5,965 nucleotides of DNA from an uncultured Lachnospiraceae bacterium (GCA_948438565.1 CAOJLW010000141.1:1-5965); one strand, 5' to 3'; shown: positions 1 through 5,965, counted from the first letter of the stretch. The notes: a model not told the origin generated them from the letters alone. A program made the numbers and translations.

Positions 1-51
1 GCGGCCTCTGCGTCCCGAACGCAGCGCTCTACCAAACTGAGCCACGCATCG
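1..51 (-). tRNA. tRNA-Pro (anticodon CGG), 3' part cut off by the window edge
   Basis: Read on the minus strand, the first 51 nt of a tRNA are visible. They are a 7-nt acceptor 5' strand (CGATGCG), the TG linker, a D-arm GCTC/GAGC with loop AGTTTGGTA, an anticodon stem CTGCG/CGCAG around loop TTCGGGA, a variable loop AGGCC and the first two bases of the T-stem. The anticodon CGG (complement of 15-17) reads the proline codon CCG. The 3' half of the T-arm and acceptor stem lies outside the window, so CCA encoding cannot be judged. The gene has its own promoter just upstream and points the same way as the glycan operon, but it is separated from it by about 420 nt. The visible pairing is perfect, so the identity is secure. 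Confidence 0.95.
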
Positions 52-81
52 TTATCATGTATTCCTCAAACACGCTAGATT

Positions 82-110
82 ACTATAGCACATATTTTAT
101 ATTTTGTCCA
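82..110 (-). promoter_or_regulatory. Sigma-70/SigA-type promoter of the tRNA-Pro gene
   Basis: On the minus strand, a -35 box TGGACA (105-110) is followed by a 17-nt spacer and a -10 box TATAGT (82-87). A TG dinucleotide stands one base before the -10, giving the extended -10 form TGCTATAGT. Transcription would start near position 75-76 and leave a leader of about 24 nt before the mature tRNA 5' end at 51. The spacing and both boxes are close to consensus, as expected for a stable-RNA gene. Confidence 0.85.
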
Positions 111-191
111 GTACCTTTTCTGCATATTTTTCAAAAAATATGACAAACTAGAAAGGTATACTCAATTACTCAGCTAAAATCACAACAGCCT

Positions 192-198
192 AAGGAGG
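192..198 (+). promoter_or_regulatory. Strong ribosome binding site of the small ORF
   Basis: AAGGAGG is a perfect Shine-Dalgarno match, separated by 7 nt (TTTTCCT) from the ATG at 206. It is the main reason to take the small ORF seriously. The last AGG of the site can pair with CCT at 203-205 across a TTTT loop, but this hairpin is too short to mean much. No convincing -35/-10 pair lies upstream on this strand. TATACT (157-162) and TAAAAT (175-180) resemble -10 boxes but have no good -35 partner at 16-18 nt. Confidence 0.6.
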
Positions 199-205
199 TT
201 TTCCT

Positions 206-400
206 ATGGAAGATACCACAAAATGTGCAGATTCCAACTGCCACAGACAGCATTCGGATATCCGCAATCGGCAGAAAGCATCGCCGTCGCCTTCCGGGGT
301 TCGGCAGCAAAGTCTATATAACAAATCCGATAAACCCATACCTGACAACAGTCCTTTTTTTGAAGGAAGAAGCAATCCGTTAAGCAGCAAAGGCAACTAG
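206..400 (+). CDS. Small hypothetical protein, 64 aa, unknown function
   Basis: I do not recognise this protein. It runs from ATG at 206 to TAG at 398-400 and is preceded by an excellent Shine-Dalgarno site at the right distance. The product is hydrophilic and rich in Ser, Asn, Pro, Arg and Lys. It has no membrane segment or signal peptide, two cysteines near the N-terminus (C7 and C12, in CADSNC) and a low-complexity SPSPSG stretch around residues 27-32. This composition is more like a disordered or spurious peptide than a folded enzyme. It is the only rightward candidate gene, converges on the glycan operon and is followed by a strong hairpin. The opposite strand is also open over nearly the same stretch (190-396), but from a TTG with a poorly spaced ribosome site. 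It could be a real small gene, a decayed fragment, or a short intergenic repeat that carries a start signal by chance. Confidence 0.4.
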   Translation: MEDTTKCADSNCHRQHSDIRNRQKASPSPSGVRQQSLYNKSDKPIPDNSPFFEGRSNPLSSKGN

Positions 401-414
401 ATTACCAACTCCCT

Positions 415-448
415 GGAGCCAACATCCGATAAAGCGGATGTTGGCTCC
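415..448. terminator. Perfect 14-bp inverted repeat between convergent genes; possible terminator or 3'-end stabiliser
   Basis: GGAGCCAACATCCG (415-428) and CGGATGTTGGCTCC (435-448) are exact reverse complements around a 6-nt loop, ATAAAG. The hairpin begins 26 nt past the stop codon of the acetyltransferase gene on the minus strand and 14 nt past the stop of the small rightward ORF. It is therefore well placed to end transcription from both sides. Neither side has the run of T expected of an intrinsic terminator: the plus strand continues GCAATAACGG and the minus strand AGGGAGTTGG. It may instead act as an RNA 3'-end stabiliser, a Rho-assisted stop or a protein site. The repeat itself is certain, its role is not. 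Confidence 0.5.
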
Positions 449-474
449 GCAATAACGGCAGCGGACATCCCCGA

Positions 475-1524
475 TTAGAACACGGGAATATCCACACCAG
501 AAATCACTTCGATATCCCGTCCATACAATTCTGCATAACACATCAATAAAATCGTTTCTATCCGGCGATTGATAATCAAATGACGGATCATAGGGAAAAA
601 CCCTTTTAAATCCTCCAGATTCCCCTGCATAAATAAAACGGAACACTGCGCCTTCGTCTGTTCTGCCTTTTGATGGATCAATTGATTGACTTTCTGAATA
701 AAATCGTCGTCCTGGATCTCCTCATGGTCAAACCAAAACAACGCCAGTTCCTTTTGCGGATCCTCTCTGTATTTTTCAAAAAACTCCTCCAAAACGTTAA
801 ACGTCACCGGAAACGGATCCGCATAGTCTAACAACATACAATATCTGTCTTTACATTCCAAATCCAACGGACACGTAAGAACCCGGTCTGCCTCTGCCTT
901 TGCCTCCTCATAAAATCGTTCGCAAAAACCATGAATGTCATCAAAATACGCCGCATTCTGTTTGATTTTCTCTTCCTCCCAATACCACCACTGTATCGTT
1001 TGCAGCTTTGCAATCGTTTCTTCATCAAAACGATAGCCAATGACTTTAGCCGGATTGCCTCCCACAATCGCATACGCAGGCACATCCTTCACAACGTGTG
1101 AATTGGCCGCAACGACCGCCCCATTATGGATCGTTACCCCCGACATCACCGAAACCTTACGCCCCAGCCAAACATCATTTTGAATGATGACGCTCCCTTT
1201 TTCACGGTGGATAAAATCATGAGCTATCCGATTTTGATGAAATACCTTTGCGGCAGACGTTGTAACCCTGACAAAATCCTTACCCCTTCCAATTAAAAAA
1301 TACGCCCCGTTTGCAATCGAACAATACCGTCCAATTTGCAGGTTATGCACTAATCGTCCTGCCGTCAGATAATATTCATCCGAATTTTCCACAACGCCTG
1401 CCAGATAGCTTTCCTGATCAATGACAAGCAGCGGATATTTAAAATCTTTTCGCCCGGTATATCCATCCGCTTCCAACACGGTCGGATGATCCAAATAGGG
1501 CGCAACCTGTACTTCATATAACAT
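475..1524 (-). CDS. CatB/xenobiotic-type hexapeptide O-acetyltransferase with long C-terminal extension, 349 aa
   Basis: The N-terminal half is a left-handed beta-helix acetyltransferase, which would move an acetyl group from acetyl-CoA to a sugar hydroxyl (family knowledge; the acceptor is unknown). Hexapeptide-type turns are visible at about residues 61-80 (LQIGRYCSIANGAYFLIG) and 110-160. The latter stretch includes NDVWLGRKVSVMSGV, then IHNGAVVAANSHVV, and the closing VGGNPAKVIGYRF typical of the CatB/Vat group. QWWYWE follows at 178-183, as usual for that group. Residues from about 185 to 349 are an acidic, helix-rich extension that I cannot assign; the family normally ends near 200-220 aa. 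The ATG at 1524 is chosen because GGAGGAG (1533-1539) lies 8 nt before it. A longer frame opens with TTG at 1554, overlapping the upstream stop, but that TTG has no suitable site. It is the last gene of the operon, 26 nt after the glycosyltransferase, and probably decorates the glycan. Confidence 0.88.
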   Translation of the reverse strand: MLYEVQVAPYLDHPTVLEADGYTGRKDFKYPLLVIDQESYLAGVVENSDEYYLTAGRLVHNLQIGRYCSIANGAYFLIGRGKDFVRVTTSAAKVFHQNRIAHDFIHREKGSVIIQNDVWLGRKVSVMSGVTIHNGAVVAANSHVVKDVPAYAIVGGNPAKVIGYRFDEETIAKLQTIQWWYWEEEKIKQNAAYFDDIHGFCERFYEEAKAEADRVLTCPLDLECKDRYCMLLDYADPFPVTFNVLEEFFEKYREDPQKELALFWFDHEEIQDDDFIQKVNQLIHQKAEQTKAQCSVLFMQGNLEDLKGFFPMIRHLIINRRIETILLMCYAELYGRDIEVISGVDIPVF

Positions 1525-1532
1525 ATCGGAAA

Positions 1533-1539
1533 CTCCTCC
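1533..1539 (-). promoter_or_regulatory. Ribosome binding site fixing the acetyltransferase start
   Basis: GGAGGAG on the minus strand lies 8 nt before the ATG at 1524. It falls inside the 26-nt gap after the upstream stop codon (TGA, 1551-1553). It lies downstream of the alternative TTG at 1554 and so argues against that start. Confidence 0.8.
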
Positions 1540-1550
1540 CTCATTCCAAA

Positions 1551-2702
1551 TCAATCCCCAGCCGATCGCAGCATCGTTTTTAACCTCTCTTCAAAAGTAA
1601 AATCACGTCTGATACGCTCCAAGCCACGACGGGCAATCTGCGCGCGCAGCTCTTCATGCGCCAGATAGAACTTCGCTTTTGCATATAATTCTTCCAGCTC
1701 CCCGTAAGCTTCGCATTCTTCCCCCAGCTTAAAATACTCTAAAAGCTCTTCCTGATAATTGCTCAGGACAAATCCGCCGCATCCCATGGCTTCAATCACA
1801 CGAAGGGGAATGCCGGTACGAATGCATTTTAAGGAAATATTTAAATTAATATCGCTGTGCGCAAAAATAAGCGGCATTTTGGTTTCATAATCCGCATATC
1901 CATGAAAACGCACATTTTTTAAATGCGCGTCTTTTTTTTCCGTATATACGTCTACCGGGAAATGGGACGACAATAAAGCCAACGCCATATAACGTTCCCG
2001 GCCGGTCACTTCTTGCGCCAGCAAAAATTCGAGCTCCCGTTTCCCCATTTGAAAACCATCCGACGACGCGTTTTGATAAATGCGGTTCATATCGCACAAC
2101 AGCTCTTCCGAAATCAATTCCGGAAGCAAATAGGCGCCGTAGAGCTTCGACTGGGCATTTAAAACCCCTTCCAGATATCCTCTGAGGTATCCGTTTAACG
2201 GCCTGGTAAAATGCAGATATTCGGTCTGGTACAAAGTCCCCAGCATGGAAATCCGGTGACGCGTTTTTTGTTTGCCAGCGGCAATCTTTTGCTCGAACCA
2301 TTTGATATCTGCGGCCAATGGAAGGCTCTTTGCCGCAATCCCCATATTTTGATACGCCTCGGCCTGTCCCCTGTCAAAAAAATAAAGGACGTTGCTGGAG
2401 TGTTTCATCTTCTCAATATTCCGAATATGCACCGGAGAATCATAGATCCAGGCAATATATGGAATCCCGAATTCCTCACAAACATCGGAAATCAAAGGCG
2501 AAAAATTGACCGAAAAAACTTTTCCATATTCTCCCTTGCCGATTATGCCACGAAACCGCTCCAAAAATTTCTCATCCTGTTCCCAATCGCGAAACTGATA
2601 AAAAAACGTGCCATAATCGATGCCAAGCGCTTGCAGAGCACTTGAAATCCCATGATTCATAAATGATTTCCACTGAAAAAACAATACTTTATCCCGATAC
2701 AT
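1551..2702 (-). CDS. CgeB/DUF3880-type glycosyltransferase, 383 aa
   Basis: This is a probable GT-B fold glycosyltransferase that adds a sugar from a nucleotide donor to a surface glycan or glycoprotein. The N-terminal segment (VLFFQWKSFMNHGISSAL, residues 6-23; then NFSPLISDVCEEFGIPYIAWIYDSP at about 66-90) follows the DUF3880 pattern. The C-terminal segment has the CgeB/GT1-like donor-site region around residues 286-329, including INLNIS, GIPLRVIEAMGCGG and a following acidic stretch; E304 is the likely nucleotide-sugar contact. No signal peptide or membrane segment is seen, so it should act in the cytoplasm. I chose the ATG at 2702: GGGGAG (2711-2716) lies 8 nt upstream, and the protein then begins at the first family-like strand. 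An ATG at 2780 in the same frame would add 26 unlike residues and overlap the previous gene by 92 nt. The chosen start overlaps the PseG-like gene by 14 nt, implying translational coupling. Donor and acceptor are unknown. Confidence 0.88.
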   Translation of the reverse strand: MYRDKVLFFQWKSFMNHGISSALQALGIDYGTFFYQFRDWEQDEKFLERFRGIIGKGEYGKVFSVNFSPLISDVCEEFGIPYIAWIYDSPVHIRNIEKMKHSSNVLYFFDRGQAEAYQNMGIAAKSLPLAADIKWFEQKIAAGKQKTRHRISMLGTLYQTEYLHFTRPLNGYLRGYLEGVLNAQSKLYGAYLLPELISEELLCDMNRIYQNASSDGFQMGKRELEFLLAQEVTGRERYMALALLSSHFPVDVYTEKKDAHLKNVRFHGYADYETKMPLIFAHSDINLNISLKCIRTGIPLRVIEAMGCGGFVLSNYQEELLEYFKLGEECEAYGELEELYAKAKFYLAHEELRAQIARRGLERIRRDFTFEERLKTMLRSAGD

Positions 2703-3753
2703 CGTCTGCACTCCCCATCCAACATTCGTAACTTTCAAAGCCGCATAAAAATGCGGCAATTCGGCCTGCGCCGCGTCCATCCACCAGCTTTTTCATTCGG
2801 GAAACGTATTCCCTGCGCATATCGCTATGAGTCTGATACAGGCGCAGGCTCTTTAAAATTTCACAGACAATGCCAGGATTGTCCCGCGCATCCCCTGCAT
2901 ACAGCATGATCCGATGCCTGGCCGCCTCCTTTGCAAACCCCGCCTGATTGTCCGCAAAGCTAAAACAAACCGTTGGGACACCGGACGCACACAACTCAAA
3001 TAAGGTAACGCCGCCGGCAGAAACAGCCATTTCACATCTGCGCATAAAATATTCCATATTGTTGATATTTTTATGCAGCCGGATACGCGGTGTTTGCCTG
3101 GCCATCGCCTGTAAGTAATCCTCATGCATATTCATGCTGCCCACAATCACATCAAAGCAGTACTCCAAAAAAGCTTCCTCCAAAAGCAGCCGCTGCAGTA
3201 GTTTCCCCGTCAGGTTCTCCGGATCCGTCCCCCCTGTTGTCAGCAAGATGCTTTTTTCCCTTTCCCGCTCCGTCTTGCCGTCCGCAAATTCTTCCCGCAG
3301 CGGCACATACTGCATCCCCTCCAACACAACGGTATCCTGCATGGCGTATCTTTCCCGATACCCGGATTCTCCGGGCCACTTCGCGTAACGCAGCACAGCA
3401 GAAACAGGATACACTTCCCGCTCCATATCATCCAGATACAATACGGGCACCCGCCGATTCAGCCGCCTTAAATAAGCCGCAGTCGCCTGATAGGAATCGA
3501 CGACCAGATAGCGGATCGGTTCCCTGGCAAGAATTTCATACAACGTTTCTTCCTCTGATTCCATGGCGTCCCATCGACTGTGCAAAATCCGGTAGGAAAA
3601 GCGCTTTTCTTTTAAACGGAGCGTTTCTTTTTCTTCAGCCAGCAAAAACAGACAATCCTCTCCCCGTTTTTTACATTCTGTCGCAATCGCCATACAACGC
3701 ATCAAATGCCCGGTTGCAATTTTTTCATTCGCATCTACACGGAAACCAATCAT
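2689..3753 (-). CDS. pseG: PseG/SpsG-type UDP-2,4-diacetamido-2,4,6-trideoxy-altropyranose hydrolase, 354 aa
   Basis: PseG enzymes cleave UDP from a 2,4-diacetamido-2,4,6-trideoxy-L-altrose nucleotide to free the sugar that PseI condenses with phosphoenolpyruvate into pseudaminic acid. Here the start MIGFRVDANEKIATGHLMRC (1-20) matches the family opening, with His16 in the GH motif corresponding to the catalytic His of Campylobacter PseG. A nucleotide-binding region follows: TTGGTDPEN at 172-180, HKNINNMEYFMRRCEMAVSA around 227-246, AGGVTLFELCASGVP at 246-260 and ADNQ at 267-270. Length is typical. The ATG at 3753 is preferred because GGAGG stands 5 nt upstream; the longer frame begins with TTG at 3774, inside the previous gene's stop. 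It lies 17 nt after the large glycosyltransferase and overlaps the next gene. No partner Pse genes are in the window, so the exact sugar is inferred. The SpsG spore-polysaccharide relatives are the main alternative. The symbol denotes the family. Confidence 0.87.
   Translation of the reverse strand: MIGFRVDANEKIATGHLMRCMAIATECKKRGEDCLFLLAEEKETLRLKEKRFSYRILHSRWDAMESEEETLYEILAREPIRYLVVDSYQATAAYLRRLNRRVPVLYLDDMEREVYPVSAVLRYAKWPGESGYRERYAMQDTVVLEGMQYVPLREEFADGKTEREREKSILLTTGGTDPENLTGKLLQRLLLEEAFLEYCFDVIVGSMNMHEDYLQAMARQTPRIRLHKNINNMEYFMRRCEMAVSAGGVTLFELCASGVPTVCFSFADNQAGFAKEAARHRIMLYAGDARDNPGIVCEILKSLRLYQTHSDMRREYVSRMKKLVDGRGAGRIAAFLCGFESYECWMGSADDVSG
2711..2716 (-). promoter_or_regulatory. Ribosome binding site of the DUF3880 glycosyltransferase, inside the pseG-like gene
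   Basis: GGGGAG on the minus strand lies 8 nt before the ATG at 2702 and within the last codons of the PseG-like gene, whose stop is at 2689-2691. A ribosome finishing PseG would pass directly over this start, which suits coupled translation. Confidence 0.7.
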
Positions 3754-3758
3754 CTTAT

Positions 3759-3763
3759 CCTCC
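3759..3763 (-). promoter_or_regulatory. Ribosome binding site fixing the pseG start
   Basis: GGAGG on the minus strand lies 5 nt (ATAAG) before the ATG at 3753, in the short gap after the TGA of the large glycosyltransferase (3771-3773). It lies downstream of the competing TTG at 3774. Confidence 0.7.
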
Positions 3764-3770
3764 GTTCCTG

Positions 3771-5965
3771 TCAATTTTTCCGCACTGCCCGAATGACAAA
3801 CTGCATCACGCGAAATAGTCCTGTATCAGCAATTCCTGACATATGCAAAACCTGATCGGCCAACGCCCGATCTGTTTCCATAAAGCTATCATCCAACACC
3901 CGTATTTCTCTGTTGACCTGAAAACCATTCTGTTCAAACAGGGCAAACGCCGTATCCCGGGTAAAAAAGCGAAGATGTGTTTTATCCAAAATGCCGGCTT
4001 CCTGATACTTGACGTCCCCTTTCAGCAAACCTAAAACCACGGACATATGCATGACGTTTGAAATGCTCGCAATGATGCAGCCGTCTCTTTTTAAATAGGG
4101 GAATAAACGTTGTAACGTCCGCTCCGGTTCTCGTAACTGTTCCAATACATCTCCGAATAAAATACAGTCAAAGCTTTCCTTTTCATAGGGCAGCTCCATT
4201 CGTTCAATATCCCCTTGCAAGATATCCGCTATACTGCGGCCAATTTCGACAACCTCCGATACAGATTCCACTCCTTTTACAACCGCGTACGGCCACAACG
4301 AATCGATCCGAGCCAACGTGGCTCCGCAGCCACAACCCACTTCCAGAACATGGATTGGAGCATCCTGACTGTCGTCGATTAATGCAATCATTTCTTTCCG
4401 GACAAAACTATAATACTCTATATCGAATCCCCACTTATCCAACATTTTCTGCTTATTCACCCGAAGCTGCCTGATTTTATCGTTTGGATGAAAGCTGGCG
4501 CTGCCATAATGTATCACAAAACTGTTTTTACACAGCCGCTGCCGGTAACCCGCTTTTGCCAAACGCAGGCCTAAATCCGTATCTTCATAATATCCGGGAC
4601 TAAACCGCTCGTCAAACATCCCAATCTGTTCTATAATTCCATGACGCAGCAGCAAAGAAAAACCTCCCAAATAAATTTTGTTCTCATACGGATTTTGGCA
4701 TGGAACGTTACATTTTATGGCATAATTGCGCCAATCTTCTATGGAGTAGCCTTCTTTTTGCACGGACTGCCCGTTTCCGGCGTAATTGGTCACGCTGCCT
4801 GCGGCTCCCACCTGCGCCGACTCATAGAGTCCCATTCGCAGGCAAAAAATACTGTTCGGCTGTATTTCCACATCATTGTTTAAGAGCAGAATATCATTGT
4901 CGCCCGCAGCTTTGATCCCCTGATTGCTCCCTTTCGGAAAACCGACGTTTTCTTCATTGCGAATCAAAACCAGATCCGGCTGTTGTAAAAGCCACTCATA
5001 AATCCCGTCAGAAGAAGCGTTATCCACCACGATGATCCGATAGGTGTCTGGGTGATTATTACGCCGAATACTCTCAATACACCGAATGCATATTTCTCGG
5101 ATATTATACGATAAAATCACAATTGACACCGGACGCATAGAAAACTCCCTGTGCTGCCTTAGCGCTTCCTTTTCCTGTTGTATGATATTTTTATCCGCCG
5201 CATCCTGGCAGTAAAATTCGGCATTTTCCATACATAAATAGGCCTGATCGATATTTCTCTCTTTTAAAGCCAAACCCAACATATAATAAAACGCATAATT
5301 TCTGTAATCGCTTTTTAATCCCGTATAAATCCATTTCAGTGTTGGAACTGTATGATCCTGTTGCAGAAAAAAATGACTTAATTTTCTATACACCTGTTCT
5401 TTATATCGGACATAACGCTCCAACGTCTCCCGGACTGCATACACAGAAAAATGCGCCTGCAAAAACGCTTGTTGATCTCCCAACTCATCCGCGTCATATT
5501 CAATTCGCTTTAACGCATATTTTAACAAGCGCAATCGGTAAAGCGACTGCTCCGCCCGAAACGGACAATCCAAAAAGCGTTTGGCAGACGAATGCTTTTC
5601 TTCCAACCTGTCAATTTGCAGGATCAGCTCATATTCCCGTAAAAAGAATAGCTCCTGATCCTTGATCTCCCGGAAGATCTCCCGCAATTCCAAAATCTTT
5701 CCAGCTGCAAATAAACCCGCCACTTGCTTGCGGATCTCGCCCTTTTCCTGATCCAGAACCGACCAATTGAGTTCCCGGATTTGAAAATCGCCCATATCCC
5801 GATATTCGATTAAAAACTTTTTTCGGTACGCATCATAACCCTTCCTATCGTTATAAGCACAATCATGATAACACCAAGGCTCCTTCTGAAACGGAACCGC
5901 CACCCGGTATCCCGCCCGTTTAAATTCCATGCATTGGGAAATATCATAAAAATCCCAGCCGTCAA
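3771..5965 (-). CDS. Large multidomain glycosyltransferase fused to a SAM-dependent methyltransferase, 5' end outside the window
   Basis: The frame is open to the right edge, first full codon at 5963, giving 730 visible residues (numbered from there). Residues 1-55 look like the end of a Glyco_tranf_2_5/StrF-type glycosyltransferase domain: DGWDFYDISQ, EFKRAGYRVAVP, then PWCYHD and YRKKFLIEY. Residues 70-275 are mostly helical and charged, with a TPR-like pair near 208-250. A GT2 (GT-A fold) domain covers about 278-490: VSIVILSYN (279-287), VVDNASSDG (312-320), LLLNNDVEI (359-367, the metal-binding DxD position), GGFSLLLR (433-440) and EDTDLGLRLAKAGY (460-473). A class I methyltransferase of the Methyltransf_23 kind ends the protein: LEVGCGCG (540-547, SAM loop), FDCILFGDVLEQL (598-610) and DKTHLRFFT (660-668). 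It probably adds one or more sugars and methylates the glycan in the cytoplasm. ATG at 5930 is an internal Met, not the start. Donors and acceptor are unknown. Confidence 0.93.
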   Translation of the reverse strand, partial: DGWDFYDISQCMEFKRAGYRVAVPFQKEPWCYHDCAYNDRKGYDAYRKKFLIEYRDMGDFQIRELNWSVLDQEKGEIRKQVAGLFAAGKILELREIFREIKDQELFFLREYELILQIDRLEEKHSSAKRFLDCPFRAEQSLYRLRLLKYALKRIEYDADELGDQQAFLQAHFSVYAVRETLERYVRYKEQVYRKLSHFFLQQDHTVPTLKWIYTGLKSDYRNYAFYYMLGLALKERNIDQAYLCMENAEFYCQDAADKNIIQQEKEALRQHREFSMRPVSIVILSYNIREICIRCIESIRRNNHPDTYRIIVVDNASSDGIYEWLLQQPDLVLIRNEENVGFPKGSNQGIKAAGDNDILLLNNDVEIQPNSIFCLRMGLYESAQVGAAGSVTNYAGNGQSVQKEGYSIEDWRNYAIKCNVPCQNPYENKIYLGGFSLLLRHGIIEQIGMFDERFSPGYYEDTDLGLRLAKAGYRQRLCKNSFVIHYGSASFHPNDKIRQLRVNKQKMLDKWGFDIEYYSFVRKEMIALIDDSQDAPIHVLEVGCGCGATLARIDSLWPYAVVKGVESVSEVVEIGRSIADILQGDIERMELPYEKESFDCILFGDVLEQLREPERTLQRLFPYLKRDGCIIASISNVMHMSVVLGLLKGDVKYQEAGILDKTHLRFFTRDTAFALFEQNGFQVNREIRVLDDSFMETDRALADQVLHMSGIADTGLFRVMQFVIRAVRKN

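Noticed and set aside
255..264. Palindrome CGGATATCCG inside the small ORF
   Set aside because: A single 10-bp palindrome is common by chance, and no partner site or nearby promoter suggests an operator.
355..361. Run of seven T within the small ORF as a terminator or slippage site
   Set aside because: No GC-rich stem precedes it, and slippage into another frame leads to nothing recognisable.
190..396. 68-codon minus-strand frame opposite the small ORF
   Set aside because: It starts with TTG and its only upstream GGGAG is about 12 nt away. The plus-strand frame has a far better start signal, though neither is proven.
1525..1554. Longer acetyltransferase start at TTG 1554, overlapping the upstream stop as TTGA
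   Set aside because: The Shine-Dalgarno site GGAGGAG lies downstream of this TTG and 8 nt before the ATG at 1524. The extra ten residues look like a translated ribosome binding site.
2211..2645. 144-codon plus-strand frame opposite the DUF3880 glycosyltransferase
   Set aside because: It is antisense to a gene with clear motifs, has no recognisable domain and no convincing ribosome binding site.
2703..2780. Upstream ATG at 2780 for the DUF3880 glycosyltransferase
   Set aside because: It would overlap pseG by 92 nt, has only a GGTGG directly adjacent as a ribosome site, and adds 26 residues unlike the family.
3754..3774. Longer PseG start at TTG 3774, also forming a TTGA overlap
   Set aside because: GGAGG lies between the TTG and the ATG at 3753, and the family normally starts directly at the MxxFRxD strand, as the ATG start gives.
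3090..3818. 242-codon open frame on the plus strand opposite the PseG-like gene
   Set aside because: Its product is rich in Pro, Ser and Ala, has no domain, and lies wholly antisense to a well-supported gene. It is a shadow of biased codon use.

Overview
The window most likely comes from a Gram-positive-type bacterium (Bacillota; Clostridia or Negativicutes fit best). This is inferred from the strong GGAGG-type Shine-Dalgarno sites, the moderate GC content, the tightly packed genes and the style of the glycosyltransferase families. The sequence alone does not fix the genus.

Layout: almost the whole window (475-5965) is one leftward (minus-strand) gene train for building or decorating a surface glycan. 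In transcription order it holds four genes. The first is a very large multidomain glycosyltransferase with a fused SAM-dependent methyltransferase, whose 5' end lies beyond the right edge. The second is a PseG/SpsG-type nucleotide-sugar hydrolase of the nonulosonic (pseudaminic-type) acid pathway. The third is a CgeB/DUF3880-type glycosyltransferase. The fourth is a left-handed beta-helix acetyltransferase of the CatB/xenobiotic type with a long unassigned C-terminal region. Junctions are 17 nt, a 14-nt overlap and 26 nt, so co-transcription is very likely. For the last three genes I moved the start downstream of the longest open frame, because a good Shine-Dalgarno site sits just before an internal ATG and the proteins then begin where their families begin.

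The left 474 bases differ in character. They hold a small rightward ORF (206-400) with an excellent ribosome binding site but no recognisable homology. A perfect 14-bp hairpin (415-448) lies between this ORF and the convergent operon. A leftward tRNA-Pro(CGG) gene runs off the left edge and has its own near-consensus extended -10 promoter.

Together, the operon genes look like the tail end of a flagellin, S-layer or surface-polysaccharide glycosylation cluster. PseG supplies a 2,4-diacetamido sugar precursor, the two glycosyltransferases build a glycan, and methyl and acetyl groups decorate or cap it. The other sugar-synthesis genes (PseB, C, F, H, I type) and the acceptor are not in the window. 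I see no CRISPR array, insertion sequence, integrase or toxin-antitoxin pair, and no clear candidate for a wholly new system. The least explained parts are the small ORF, the hairpin without a U-tract and the C-terminal half of the acetyltransferase.
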